Positions 1-8,984 of a stretch of DNA of 64,000 nucleotides are shown in pieces. The position numbers and the translations under genes are program-made. How positions within the stretch are numbered: the stretch's first letter is position 1; every line of letters begins with the position of its first letter. The DNA is from Corynebacterium sp. P4-C1 (GTDB lineage: Bacteria; Actinomycetota; Actinomycetes; Mycobacteriales; Mycobacteriaceae), in NCBI RefSeq assembly GCF_030503595.1, contig NZ_CP129966.1, forward strand, positions 2,232,001-2,296,000, read 5' to 3'. The notes under the pieces were generated by a model. It searched no databases. It saw nothing but the letters and a program-made list of their open reading frames with translations, and had not been told where the DNA came from.

Positions 1-778
1 GAGAATCGCCCTGAATGAGGCGGTGGCACAGCGCGCCCGTGAAGGCGTCGCCTGCGCCAACGGAATCGACAGACTCCACACGGGGAGATGCGACCCGCAC
101 GACTCCGCCGCCATTTCCCACCAGCGCCCCGTCTGCACCCAACGTGACGACGACAGAAGGAAATTCGCGCAACAGCTCGTCCGCACAGACCTCAGGCGAA
201 GACTTCTTTCCGAGCACCAGCTGCGCCTCGTGCTCGTTGACGATCAGCGGATCGGCTCTTCGCAGAGCTTCCCGGTCCACCTCGATCACCGGCGCCAGAT
301 TCACCACCACGCGCCCGCGCGCCAGCTGGACCGCCCGCGCGAAACCATCCGCGGGGATCTCGCCCTGCAACAAAACAAGTTCCGCGTCGGCAATCAACGC
401 AGCATGCTTATCGACGACACCTGCCCCCACCACACCGTTCGCCCCCGGCACCACCATCACGGTGTTCTCTCCGTCCGCCGCAACTGTGATGACCGCCAGT
501 CCGGTCGGGGTGGGGGATGTCTCGACGGCTGTGAGGTCGACGCCGGCGTCGATAAGCAACTGCTTCGCGTCGTCGGCGTGCGCGTCGTTTCCTGTCGCCC
601 CCACGAGCGCTACGGAGCTTCCCAGACGCGCCGCCGCGACGGCCTGGTTCGCCCCTTTTCCGCCGGGCGTGATGCCGCCGCCGCTGCCCAGCAGCGTCTC
701 GCCGGGGTGGGGATGCCGCTGAACGTTAACGGTCAGATCGGCGTTGACGGAGCCGACCACGACGATGTTGAAAGCCAT
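1..778 (-). CDS. rbsK: ribokinase / PfkB-family sugar kinase (C-terminus beyond window)
   Basis: Predicted to phosphorylate ribose or a similar sugar with ATP in the cytoplasm. The first 259 codons are present; roughly 40-50 C-terminal residues lie outside the window. Residues 1-14 (MAFNIVVVGSVNAD) open the ribokinase fold, PGGKGANQ near residue 38 is PfkB signature 1, and GAGD at 241-244 supplies the anion hole and the catalytic Asp244. The ATG at 778 lies 9 bases after the stop of the transporter ATPase gene, so it is probably the last or a late gene of that operon. The family is clear; the true substrate (ribose, nucleoside or another sugar) is not shown by sequence. Confidence 0.9.
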   Translation of the reverse strand, partial: MAFNIVVVGSVNADLTVNVQRHPHPGETLLGSGGGITPGGKGANQAVAAARLGSSVALVGATGNDAHADDAKQLLIDAGVDLTAVETSPTPTGLAVITVAADGENTVMVVPGANGVVGAGVVDKHAALIADAELVLLQGEIPADGFARAVQLARGRVVVNLAPVIEVDREALRRADPLIVNEHEAQLVLGKKSSPEVCADELLREFPSVVVTLGADGALVGNGGGVVRVASPRVESVDSVGAGDAFTGALCHRLIQGDS

Positions 779-787
779 GCTTTTACC

Positions 788-2182
788 CTACGGAATCGCC
801 GCGAGCAATTTCCTGGTGTACTCGTGCCGCGGGTTCGCCCACACCTCCTCGGTAGGGCCTGTCTCCACGATGCGGCCGTGGTGGAGCACCGCGATCGTCG
901 GGCAGACCTGCCGGACAACGGACAGATCGTGGGACACGAAGACGAGGGTGACGTTGTCGTGGACGACCAGTTCGTCGATAAGCTCCAGCACCTGCGCCCG
1001 TACGGACACGTCGAGGGCTGAGACCGGTTCGTCCGCGATGAGGATCTCCGGGTGCGGGGCCGCGGCGCGCGCGATCGAGATCCTCTGCCGCTGGCCGCCC
1101 GAAAATTGGCTCGGGTAGCGGCCGCCAACTCCCTCAAGTCCGACCTGCGCGAGAACCTCGTCTGCCCGTGTGTCGCCTGCGCCCGCCTCCTTGATCGAAT
1201 CGCGGACCGTGCGGCGCGGGTTGAGCGACGAGTACGGGTCCTGGAAGACCATCTGCAGGCCCCCGTCGACGTTCACCGTTCCCGAATCCGGTTGGTTGAG
1301 CCCCGAAATGATCCGCAGGAGCGACGTCTTGCCCGAGCCGGAACCGCCCACGATGCCGATCCGCTCGCCCTTGCGCACCGACAAGCTCACGTCGTCGAGC
1401 GCCACCGTGCCGCCGCGTCTCCAAGTCACGTTGCGCAATTCGATCGCCGGCCCGCCGGTCTCCCTGAGCTTCGCGGGAAGGCCCGGTTTCGACGCCGCCA
1501 CCAACTGCGCGGTGTAGTCGACCTGCGGGTTATCCAAATCAGCGTCGGGGTCCACAATCTGTCCGTGCTTGAGCACAATGACCCGGTCGGTCATTTTCTT
1601 GATCACGGCGAGGTCGTGGGTGATGAACAGCAGCGCCATCCCCCGTTCCCGCACCAGTGTGTCCAGCAGGACGAGAATCTGCCGCTGCACCTCCACGTCG
1701 AGAGCCGTCGTCGGCTCATCGCAGATCAGCAGGTCCGGGTCGCCCGCGATGGCCATGGCGATCAGAACTCGTTGCCGCTGTCCGCCCGAAAGCTGGTGGG
1801 GGTACGCGTCCGTGCGGTCGACACCCACCTCTCGCAGAAGCTCGCGCGCCTTATGAATGGAGCACGCTTCCGCCACCTGGCGCTCCACCGTCATCAGCGG
1901 GTCGAGCGCCGTCATCGGCTCCTGAAAGACCATGGACACCGTCGAACCGCGCTGCTTACGCTTCACCCGCGGCGACGAGCCGATCATGTCCGTCCCGTTG
2001 AGCGTGACCGTCCCGGACACCGGGAGCCGCTCATCCAGCAGCCCCATGATCGTCAGGGCCGTCATCGACTTGCCGGAGCCTGATTCGCCGATCAGGCCGA
2101 GACGTTCGCCGGGCGCGATATCGAATGAGATCCGGTCTAGGATCCCGTCGATGCACACATCTTCAACATGCACGAGTGTCAC
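788..2182 (-). CDS. dipeptide/oligopeptide/nickel-type ABC transporter, fused double ATPase
   Basis: 464 residues with two complete nucleotide-binding domains in one chain, equivalent to DppD plus DppF. Domain 1 has Walker A GESGSGKS at about 32-39, an LSGGQRQR signature and Walker B with DEPTTALD. Domain 2 repeats this with GGSGSGKT, SGGQRQR and DEPVSALD. It would power import through the two permeases encoded just upstream. The GTG start overlaps the TGA of the upstream permease (GTGA), so translation is likely coupled. Fused DppDF proteins are common in actinobacteria. Cargo cannot be told from the ATPase. Confidence 0.93.
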   Translation of the reverse strand: MTLVHVEDVCIDGILDRISFDIAPGERLGLIGESGSGKSMTALTIMGLLDERLPVSGTVTLNGTDMIGSSPRVKRKQRGSTVSMVFQEPMTALDPLMTVERQVAEACSIHKARELLREVGVDRTDAYPHQLSGGQRQRVLIAMAIAGDPDLLICDEPTTALDVEVQRQILVLLDTLVRERGMALLFITHDLAVIKKMTDRVIVLKHGQIVDPDADLDNPQVDYTAQLVAASKPGLPAKLRETGGPAIELRNVTWRRGGTVALDDVSLSVRKGERIGIVGGSGSGKTSLLRIISGLNQPDSGTVNVDGGLQMVFQDPYSSLNPRRTVRDSIKEAGAGDTRADEVLAQVGLEGVGGRYPSQFSGGQRQRISIARAAAPHPEILIADEPVSALDVSVRAQVLELIDELVVHDNVTLVFVSHDLSVVRQVCPTIAVLHHGRIVETGPTEEVWANPRHEYTRKLLAAIP

Positions 2183-2967
2183 CGGTGGGACCTCCTGTCA
2201 GCCACAGCATCGCCGAGCAGGTTGAAGCCCAGCACTGTCGCGGCGATGGCTAGACCCGGCCACAGCGCCAGGTGGGGAGCAGTGGAGAGGAATGCCTGCG
2301 ACGACTGCAGCATCCGCCCCCAAGAGGCGTACGGCGCAGGCGTTCCCAGGCCCAGGAAAGACAGCCCCGCCTCCGCCAGGATCGCCAAAGCCAGCGCCAC
2401 CGAGACCTGCACCGCCAGCGTCGCGGTGATATTCGGCAGCACATGCCGCCACGCAATCACGACCCCGGAGACCTTGGAGATCCGCGCCGAGAGCACGTAG
2501 TCCTGCGCCATCACCTGCAGCGTCCCCACCCGCGAGACACGTGCGAACCCGGGGATACCGGCGATGCCGATGGCCAGCACCACAATCCACATCGAGCTCC
2601 CGAACACCGCTGTGAACACGATGGCCAACAGCAGCGCGGGGAATGCCAGGAGCAAATCGTTGCCCCGCATGATCAGCCGCTCGGTCCAGCCGCGGCTCAT
2701 GCCGGCCCACACTCCCAGCGGAACCCCGACCGTGGCAGACAGCGCGACCGACGCCACCGCGACTGTCAGCGTGGTCCGTGCCCCGTCCATCACGCGGCTG
2801 AGCACGTCGCGCCCGTACTGGTCCGTCCCCATCCAATGGGCGAGCGTTGATCCTTGCAGCCTCTCCGCCGGCACTGCGTGCACGGGGTCGTACGGAGTCC
2901 ACACCATCGCGACCACAGCGAAGAGCACCGCCATACCGACGAACAGGAGGCCTAGCCACTTCCTCAT
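2179..2967 (-). CDS. ABC transporter permease, DppC type
   Basis: 262 residues. Starts with a membrane helix (MRKWLGLLFVGMAVLFAVV) and has about six helices in the BPD_transp_1 fold. The H-W-x-G-T-D-x-x-G-R-D segment near residue 45 is typical of DppC/OppC subunits, and the EAA-type loop (LAEAGLSFLGLG) that contacts the ATPase is present. The ATG at 2967 overlaps the TGA of the preceding permease, fixing the start; longer in-frame extensions run through that other gene and are rejected. Confidence 0.92.
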   Translation of the reverse strand: MRKWLGLLFVGMAVLFAVVAMVWTPYDPVHAVPAERLQGSTLAHWMGTDQYGRDVLSRVMDGARTTLTVAVASVALSATVGVPLGVWAGMSRGWTERLIMRGNDLLLAFPALLLAIVFTAVFGSSMWIVVLAIGIAGIPGFARVSRVGTLQVMAQDYVLSARISKVSGVVIAWRHVLPNITATLAVQVSVALALAILAEAGLSFLGLGTPAPYASWGRMLQSSQAFLSTAPHLALWPGLAIAATVLGFNLLGDAVADRRSHR

Positions 2968-3896
2968 GCCTGGCTCCTCAACCGCGGGTCGATGAACCTG
3001 TACAGCACGTCCACCACCAGTGTGACCGCCAGGGTGAACACGACGAGGAGCATCATGAGGGTCTGCACCGTGGTGAGGTCGCGGGTCGCCACCGCATCCA
3101 GCAGCATGGAGCCCAGCCCCGGAAGGGCGAACACGCGCTCGATGACCACCGCACTCACGATCAGAGTGGTGAACTGCAGTCCCGTGACTGTCAGCACAGG
3201 GAGAAACGCGTTGCGCAGGGCGTGCCGGTACAGCGCCTGGCGGGTGGACAGGCCCACAGCACGGGCGGTGCGGACATAGTCTTTGTCCAGTTCCTCGTTG
3301 ACTGCGCTGCGCACATAGCGTGTGAGGATCGCTGCCTGAACAAGCGCCAGCGCGATCACCGGCAACACCAGATGCGCCAGGAACGCGCCGAATCCCGCGT
3401 TGGGCGGGACCCAACCGTTCGCCGGCAGCCAGCCCAACCACACGGAGAACACCACGACGGCGAGAATGCCCACGAGGAAGCTCGGTACCGCGATCCCGAC
3501 CTGGGTCAACGCCGAAACAATCGCAGTGTCCAGCTTTCCGCGCCGCCGCACGAGATACGTGCCTAAAGGAACGGCGATGGCCATTGAGAGCACCATGGCG
3601 CTCACCGTCAGGATCAGGGACACCTGCATCCTGTCGATCACCAGGGGAGTGATGTCCTGCTTGCTCGTCAGGGAGGTACCGAAATCGCCCGTCAGCATTC
3701 CGCCGACCCAGTCGAAATACTGCACGACCAGCGGCCGGTCGGTGCCCAATTGCGACGCCAGTTTCGCCACGTCCTCTTCCGAGGCGGTCACACCTAGCGC
3801 GATCCGCGCCGGGTCGCCCGGAATTGCGCGCAGCAGCAGGAAGATGATCACGCTCGCGGCGAAGAGCAGCGACACGAAGCGTCCGACCGCCTTCAT
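2964..3896 (-). CDS. ABC transporter permease, DppB type
   Basis: 310 residues. N-terminal helix, then the DppB/OppB hallmark R-A-I-P-G-D-P-A near residue 25 and five further hydrophobic segments. The C-terminal half has a conserved cytoplasmic loop (RTARAVGLSTRQALYRHALRN begins near residue 185) of the type that docks on the ATPase. It pairs with the DppC-type permease downstream (ATGA overlap), and its own start overlaps the stop of the binding-protein gene at 3893-3896. All genes of the transporter are therefore translationally linked. Confidence 0.93.
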   Translation of the reverse strand: MKAVGRFVSLLFAASVIIFLLLRAIPGDPARIALGVTASEEDVAKLASQLGTDRPLVVQYFDWVGGMLTGDFGTSLTSKQDITPLVIDRMQVSLILTVSAMVLSMAIAVPLGTYLVRRRGKLDTAIVSALTQVGIAVPSFLVGILAVVVFSVWLGWLPANGWVPPNAGFGAFLAHLVLPVIALALVQAAILTRYVRSAVNEELDKDYVRTARAVGLSTRQALYRHALRNAFLPVLTVTGLQFTTLIVSAVVIERVFALPGLGSMLLDAVATRDLTTVQTLMMLLVVFTLAVTLVVDVLYRFIDPRLRSQA

Positions 3897-5371
3897 CCCC
3901 TAGTCACCTCCGCCAGGCTGAGTCCGTCAGTGACCACGTCCGGATCGACTCCTTTCACGCCGGGGGCGGTGACAACGATATTGGGCAGATTTGCCAGGGT
4001 CAGGGAGCCCGCATCCGCCATGATCGAGTCGACGGCGTCGTGCATGAACTCGATCTGCTGATCCGGGGTGCCGGCATCCGCCCCGGCGAAATCGTCCCGC
4101 ACCACCTCGGAGTTGTACCCGACGTAGTACTCGGGGGAAAACAGCTGCGGCATATCGCGCGGTTCGACGTGCGCGATCAACGACGACTGGTAGTCCGCCT
4201 GTTTGAGCACCTGGTTCAGCCACACCGCGGGGAATTCGACGGTGGTCAGCTTCACCTCGAAGCCGACGTCCTTGAGCTGCGAGAAAATCAGTTCCGCCGC
4301 GTCCTGCGCGTACGGGAGGGACGGCACGGTCAACTCCACTTCTGGGGTTTTTCCCGCTAGAAGCTTGCGCGATTTGTCGGGGTCGTAGGGAAAATAATCG
4401 TTCCCCGTGAACCACGGGTCACTCGGCGCGACGGGGGCACCGCCGGTGTCAGCGGCCATGCCGGACCACACGATGTCGTTGAGCGCGTCCCTGTCGATCG
4501 CGTACGCAACCGCGCGGCGCACATCCGGGTCGTTGAACGGAACGGCTTTATTGTTCAAGCTCAGCAAAACCTCGCCGTTCGTCGTCCCCACATCCACGCC
4601 GAATTCACCGGGCAAAGTCTCCAGCAATTCGGGGGCCTGCAGCCCCCACACCACATCGACATCGCCCACGCGCAGGGCATTCACAGACGAAACAGCATCC
4701 GAGAAGTACCTGATCGCAGCGTCCTGCCGCGCGGGATCACCCCAGTAATCGTCGCGCGCCGAGAAGGAAATCGACTCGCCGAGCGCGAAATGATCGACGA
4801 TGTACGGCCCGGTCCCCACAGGATCGGTCGCGAGCTTATCGATGCCTCCCGGAGCCATCATCGCCCCCGTCAGCGTCCCCATCGACCACAGCCAACTATT
4901 CGACGGGGTCTGAAGTGTCACCTTCAACGTCAGCGGATCGACGACCTCGACGCCACTGACTGGCGCCATCTGTGCGGACAACCCGTTCGTCCATTTTTCC
5001 CGCACGTAGTTGATTGAGAATGCGGCGGTCTCGGCAGTGAATTTCTCGCCGTTGGAGAAGGCCACACCGTCTTTGAGGTGGAACGTGTATTCGGTCCTGT
5101 CGTTGCTGATGTCCCAGCTTTCGGCGAGGAAGGGTTGAGGCTGGCCGGAGTCGTCGATACGCACGAGCGTCTCGTACACGTTGTTCATGAGCGCCTGCGG
5201 GATCGCGGCACCTCCGGTGGTGGTGAAATCGAGCGACGCGGGCGCCGACGTCGTGCCCACGACCACGCTGTCCGGTTCGATACGGCCGACATTCGATGCC
5301 GTGCTGCCGGCGGAACACGCAGACAGCAATCCGACCGAAAGTACCGCCATGACGGTACCGAGTGCTCTCAT
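3893..5371 (-). CDS. extracellular solute-binding lipoprotein, DppA/OppA family (SBP_bac_5)
   Basis: 492 residues with the ATG at 5371. An upstream in-frame start at 5407 would overlap the regulator gene and spoil the signal peptide, so it is rejected. Residues 1-19 form a lipoprotein signal with lipobox LSAC (lipidated Cys19). The mature part follows the family 5 binding-protein layout: VVGTTSAPASLD near the N-terminus, the T-Y-F-H-L-K-D-G-V-x-F-S-N-G-E motif, and VRRAVAYAIDR in the middle. It should capture a peptide-like or other ligand outside the membrane for the permeases downstream. It lies 10 bases after the GntR gene. Confidence 0.92.
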   Translation of the reverse strand: MRALGTVMAVLSVGLLSACSAGSTASNVGRIEPDSVVVGTTSAPASLDFTTTGGAAIPQALMNNVYETLVRIDDSGQPQPFLAESWDISNDRTEYTFHLKDGVAFSNGEKFTAETAAFSINYVREKWTNGLSAQMAPVSGVEVVDPLTLKVTLQTPSNSWLWSMGTLTGAMMAPGGIDKLATDPVGTGPYIVDHFALGESISFSARDDYWGDPARQDAAIRYFSDAVSSVNALRVGDVDVVWGLQAPELLETLPGEFGVDVGTTNGEVLLSLNNKAVPFNDPDVRRAVAYAIDRDALNDIVWSGMAADTGGAPVAPSDPWFTGNDYFPYDPDKSRKLLAGKTPEVELTVPSLPYAQDAAELIFSQLKDVGFEVKLTTVEFPAVWLNQVLKQADYQSSLIAHVEPRDMPQLFSPEYYVGYNSEVVRDDFAGADAGTPDQQIEFMHDAVDSIMADAGSLTLANLPNIVVTAPGVKGVDPDVVTDGLSLAEVTRG

Positions 5372-5381
5372 GTGCAAAAGG

Positions 5382-6137
5382 CTATTCTTGCGCTGCGGTG
5401 ATCTCAAACCTCAACGGAATGGACGCACCCCGCACACTGCTGAGTTCGACCTTGACCATATCTCCGCGGTAAATATTCTCCGCGTATTCCACCGGTTCAC
5501 CCTGGAATGTGAAACCCCTCATTTCCAGCCGCCAAACCGGGTCGCCTTCCGGAATTTCCAGAAGCTCCGCGTGCGTGGCGGTGGCCCTGTCCACTTGCGC
5601 GGTGCGGGACGCGTTGTCGATGACCACGCCGGCGTCGAAAAGCTGGTCGTGCACAGGTTCGCTCTCCGGGGTCAAAGCCAGGAACCGCTCGCCGAAGCGG
5701 AGGGGGAACACGAGCCTTTCGATGAGCACCGGTACCCCATTCGCCGAGCGCACGCGCACGATTTCCACGACGGGGTCGTTGACCTTCAGGTTGAGCGCCA
5801 CAGCGATCTTCTCGCCGGCGGGCTCCCTCGCGACCCGGATGATCTTCTCGCCCGGGGTCTGGCCCGCTTCCGCGACGAGTGCGGATGCGGAGATGAGCGC
5901 GTTAAAGCTGTTCGTCTTCGGGGCCTCCAGCACGAGCGAGCGGCGGCCGCGGCCGGACGAGATCAGGCCCATGCCCCGCAGGTTCGCCACAGCTTGGCGC
6001 ACGGGGCCGCGCGAAGTGTCGAATTGCGCGCACAGCTCCGCCTCGGAGGGGAGAGGATCGCCCGGTGCGAGGGTTCCGTCATCGATCAAGCCGCGGAGAT
6101 AGTCCGCGATTTCCTCGTGCTGCTGTCGGCGTGCGAT
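5382..6137 (-). CDS. GntR-family transcriptional regulator with UTRA (UbiC-like) ligand domain
   Basis: 251 residues if translated from the ATC at 6137. The winged helix spans about 5-70 (LPSEAELCAQFDTSRGPVRQ is the recognition region) and a UTRA effector domain about 85-245. It probably senses the solute imported by the transporter genes it leads. The only conventional start, a TTG at 6089, would delete the first helix of the DNA-binding domain (RRQQHEEIADYLRG). No ATG, GTG or TTG exists between that TTG and the upstream in-frame stop. An AGGAG at 6145-6149 sits 7 bases before ATC, giving an N-terminus MARRQQHEE. Either a rare ATC start or a mutated or misread ATG. Confidence 0.85.
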   Translation of the reverse strand: MARRQQHEEIADYLRGLIDDGTLAPGDPLPSEAELCAQFDTSRGPVRQAVANLRGMGLISSGRGRRSLVLEAPKTNSFNALISASALVAEAGQTPGEKIIRVAREPAGEKIAVALNLKVNDPVVEIVRVRSANGVPVLIERLVFPLRFGERFLALTPESEPVHDQLFDAGVVIDNASRTAQVDRATATHAELLEIPEGDPVWRLEMRGFTFQGEPVEYAENIYRGDMVKVELSSVRGASIPLRFEITAAQE

Positions 6138-6228
6138 GGGAATTCTCCTGGCTCGAACTTGTCAAACTGTCTAAACTTTACCCGACAACCTCTCGCTAGA
6201 GTACAAAAACACCGACATAAATATTCAT
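6138..6228 (-). promoter_or_regulatory. leader of the GntR/transporter operon
   Basis: This AT-richer stretch holds the operon's ribosome site (AGGAG complement, 6145-6149). In the minus-strand sense it also has GTTTAGACA followed by GTTTGACA, a near direct repeat at about 6157-6175 that could be where the regulator binds. No convincing -35/-10 pair was fixed by eye. Confidence 0.3.
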
Positions 6229-7206
6229 CTAGACTGCGCCGGAAACGATCTCCATTGCCCGGACCGCCTCGTCGTGGGTGGGGGACTGGAACGAAACCAT
6301 CAGCTCGTCCGCCTTCGCGTGCGCCGCGAAATTCTCCAGGTAGTCCGCGACCTGCTCGCCAGTGCCTTGCGCGGTGTAGCGCAGCATACCGACGATCTGC
6401 TGGCCCTGCGGCGAGGCCATCACATTGTCCAGCTGTTCTTCGGTGAGGGTCCGCCCCTGGCGTCCCAGGAGCGCGCGCACCCTCGCGCGGTGGACAAGTT
6501 CTGTCTGGCGCGCGGCGTCCGCTGCGCTATCTGACGCAGTGACATTCACTGCGGCGATCACGTACGGCTCCGGGTGCCGCTCGGAGGGCTGGTAGTTCTC
6601 GCGGTAGTAGGTCGTCGCCGCCTCCAGGTGCGTCGGTGCGAAGTGGGAGGCGAATGAATACGGTAGCCCCAGCTTCGCCGCCAATGTCGCCCCGAACATC
6701 GAAGATCCGAGAATGTACAGCGGCACATTCGTTCCGGCTCCCGGCATGGCGGTCACACCCGGCACCACCGAATTCCCGGCGAGATAGCCCTGGAGCTCCA
6801 AGACATCGTCCGGGAAATTTTCCGCCGCCATCGGATCCCTGCGGAGGGCCCGCCCAAGAGTGTTCTGGTCTGTGCCGGGTGCGCGTCCGAGACCCAGGTC
6901 AATGCGGTCCGGGTACAGCTCGGCGAGCATGCCGAACTGCTCCGCAATCACATACGGGGAGTGGTTGGGAAGCATGACGCCGCCAGCACCGAGACGAATC
7001 TTCTCGGTCTTGGCGGCGATATGGGAAATGAGCACCGCCGGCGACGACGATGCGATCGACGGCATGTTGTGGTGCTCGGCGTACCAGACGCGGTCGTACC
7101 CCAGCTTCTCCGCTGTCTGGGCGAGTTCGACTGAGCGGGCCATGGATTGGCCCGGCGTCTCATCGTCGCGGACAGTGCAGAAATCCAGCAGGGACAGCGG
7201 GGTCAT
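6229..7206 (-). CDS. LLM-class flavin-dependent oxidoreductase (bacterial luciferase-like, YhbW/MsnO8 type)
   Basis: 325 residues. Family marks: LSLLDF at the start, YDRVWYAEHHNMPSIASSSP near residue 38, RLGAGGVMLPNHSP near 71, and RIDLGLGRAPGT near 100. The predicted enzyme uses reduced FMN and oxygen on an unknown substrate in the cytoplasm. It follows brnQ in the same orientation with a 66-base gap. The same order, C-S lyase/brnQ/luciferase-like gene, is known from C. glutamicum, but here the C-S lyase gene has been separated from brnQ. Confidence 0.9.
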   Translation of the reverse strand: MTPLSLLDFCTVRDDETPGQSMARSVELAQTAEKLGYDRVWYAEHHNMPSIASSSPAVLISHIAAKTEKIRLGAGGVMLPNHSPYVIAEQFGMLAELYPDRIDLGLGRAPGTDQNTLGRALRRDPMAAENFPDDVLELQGYLAGNSVVPGVTAMPGAGTNVPLYILGSSMFGATLAAKLGLPYSFASHFAPTHLEAATTYYRENYQPSERHPEPYVIAAVNVTASDSAADAARQTELVHRARVRALLGRQGRTLTEEQLDNVMASPQGQQIVGMLRYTAQGTGEQVADYLENFAAHAKADELMVSFQSPTHDEAVRAMEIVSGAV

Positions 7207-7272
7207 GGTGGTCCTTCCGTTCGGGGATTCTTGTCACCCCGTGCAACGTGACGGAAGGCCACCTCATTCCAC

Positions 7273-8673
7273 CTATACGTTCTGCGCTTCGGCCTCCTCC
7301 AAAGAGTCGCCGTCAACGGTGCGCTGTGTACCGATTTCGAGCGGGGCATGCGGTTTCGCGAAGTCGATGATGACACCGATCGCGAATGCCACTGCCGTCG
7401 GCAGCAGCCAGCCCAGGTCGTAGTCCTGCATCGGCGACCAGTCGACCAGAGGCGACAGAGCGTCTGCGCCCCAGCCGAGAGAAGTGAAGGTGGAGATCAG
7501 GGACCAGACCACCGCCACCCAGATTGGCAGGAAGAAGCCCCAGCGCAGGCGCGTGCGGCGACGGAATGCCGGCTCGATCAGGGTGACGAAGATCAGGGCG
7601 ATCGCCGGCGGGTACAGGAAGCCGATGACGGGGCCGGCAATCGAGATGACGAAGTCGAGGCCCTGCGTCGACATGACGGCGGATGCAACGGCGAAGATGA
7701 CCGCCCAGGTGTGGTAGGAGCCGGCGAATTGCTGGGAGAAGTACTCGGCGGTCGAGGTGATGAGGCCGATAGCGGTAGTCATGCAGGCGAGCACAACGAT
7801 GAGCGCGAAAACGGTCTGGCCGGGGCGGCCCATGAGCTGGAGTGCTGCGTCGGCAAGCAACGGCGCTCCGGAGTCGTACTGCCCGGCGTCCGGCATCGCG
7901 CGGCCGATCAGGCCGAGGCCCAGGTAGATCAGGGCGAGCAGGATGCTGGCGACGACCGCGGCGAGGATCGTGCCGCGGACAAGCGGCTTGCCTTCCTCGA
8001 AGCCCTTGAAGCGCAACGAGGAGATAACCACGATGGAAAATGCCAGCGCAGCGATCGAGTCCATGGTCAGGTAACCCTCCAGGACACCCGTCGGGTAAGC
8101 GCTGGAAGCGTAGTCCTCGCTCGGCGAGTAGTGCTGGTTCGTCATCGTGAACAGAGCCATGCCGATCATGACGGTCAGCAGGACCACCAGCGCCGGTGTG
8201 AGGAACTTACCCAGGGTGTCGGTGATGCTGTTCGGGTTCCAGGAAATTGCGAGCGCGATGCCGAAAAATACGATGTTGAAGATCGCCGCGGTCAGGGTGC
8301 TTTCCCAACCGAACAGCGGAGTCACCGCGACCTCGAAGGACACAGCGCCGGTTCGCGGCAGGGCGTAGAAGGCGCCGATCGACAGGTATGCCAGAACGGG
8401 GAACACGACTCCGAAGAGCGTGCCGGCGCGCTGCGCGAGGTCGCGCACGTTCGAGCCGGAGAGGGCGATCGCGATCACCGCGAGCACGGGCAGAAGCGCG
8501 CCCGTGGTCAGGAAGCCGAAGATCGCGGGCCAGAAATTCTCGCCCGCCTCCACGGCGAGCATGGGCGGGAAGATGAGGTTGCCGGCACCGAAGAACATCG
8601 AGAAAAGTGCGAGCGCCGTGACGACGATCGCGCTGGTCTGTGTCTTCTTGCCGCTTGGCACAGCAGTAGACAT
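7273..8673 (-). CDS. brnQ: branched-chain amino acid carrier BrnQ (LIVCS family)
   Basis: 466 residues, about twelve hydrophobic helices. The N-terminal ALFSMFFGAGNLIFPP segment and GPVIGFLYPPAIALIF near residue 330 are diagnostic of BrnQ, the sodium-coupled importer of isoleucine, leucine and valine (and methionine in C. glutamicum). The ATG at 8673 is chosen because GGGAGG sits 5-6 bases upstream; in-frame starts up to 8712 would lie in the leader. The luciferase-like gene downstream may be co-transcribed. Confidence 0.94.
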   Translation of the reverse strand: MSTAVPSGKKTQTSAIVVTALALFSMFFGAGNLIFPPMLAVEAGENFWPAIFGFLTTGALLPVLAVIAIALSGSNVRDLAQRAGTLFGVVFPVLAYLSIGAFYALPRTGAVSFEVAVTPLFGWESTLTAAIFNIVFFGIALAISWNPNSITDTLGKFLTPALVVLLTVMIGMALFTMTNQHYSPSEDYASSAYPTGVLEGYLTMDSIAALAFSIVVISSLRFKGFEEGKPLVRGTILAAVVASILLALIYLGLGLIGRAMPDAGQYDSGAPLLADAALQLMGRPGQTVFALIVVLACMTTAIGLITSTAEYFSQQFAGSYHTWAVIFAVASAVMSTQGLDFVISIAGPVIGFLYPPAIALIFVTLIEPAFRRRTRLRWGFFLPIWVAVVWSLISTFTSLGWGADALSPLVDWSPMQDYDLGWLLPTAVAFAIGVIIDFAKPHAPLEIGTQRTVDGDSLEEAEAQNV

Positions 8674-8984
8674 TGGGCCTCCCAAGGAAAATGAACAAAA
8701 TGTAGGGGCCACCCTATCATCTCACGCTACGGAACAGAATCCCATTGCGTGAAAATTTCGCTTTTCGACGCCCTCTCGCTGTTCGAATTTCCCATCCCAT
8801 CATTCAGTTGCGACCTGCCGTTTGTGGATTGGCGATCGAACAAGTGATCGAATCTGTGGATAAGTCTCTGCAGTTTTCCTGGGCGGTGTCCGGGTCGCAT
8901 GCAACACTGTCCGCACAGCCGTTTGAACGGGTGGTGCTAGGCCGCCCGGGCGGCACCCGCTCCGAGCACAGAAAGGAGAAGACC
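8674..8984. other. intergenic region with DnaA-box-like motifs
   Basis: 311 bases between divergent brnQ and the HNH gene, with no gene seen. It contains TGTGGATAA at 8855-8863, the exact complement of the DnaA box TTATCCACA, and a related TGTGGATTG starting at 8824. A 14-base palindrome GCCGCCCGGGCGGC lies at about 8941-8954, shortly before the HNH ribosome site. Promoters for both genes must lie here but were not fixed. Confidence 0.4.

Noticed and set aside
2968-3441. N-terminal extension of the DppC-type permease gene.
   Set aside because: It overlaps the DppB gene in another frame, reads as Arg/Gly/His-rich non-protein sequence, and the ATG at 2967 gives a standard permease start.
8745-8984. 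Earlier start for the DUF222-HNH gene at 8745.
   Set aside because: Adds 80 residues with no family resemblance and lacks a ribosome site, whereas GTG at 8985 has one.
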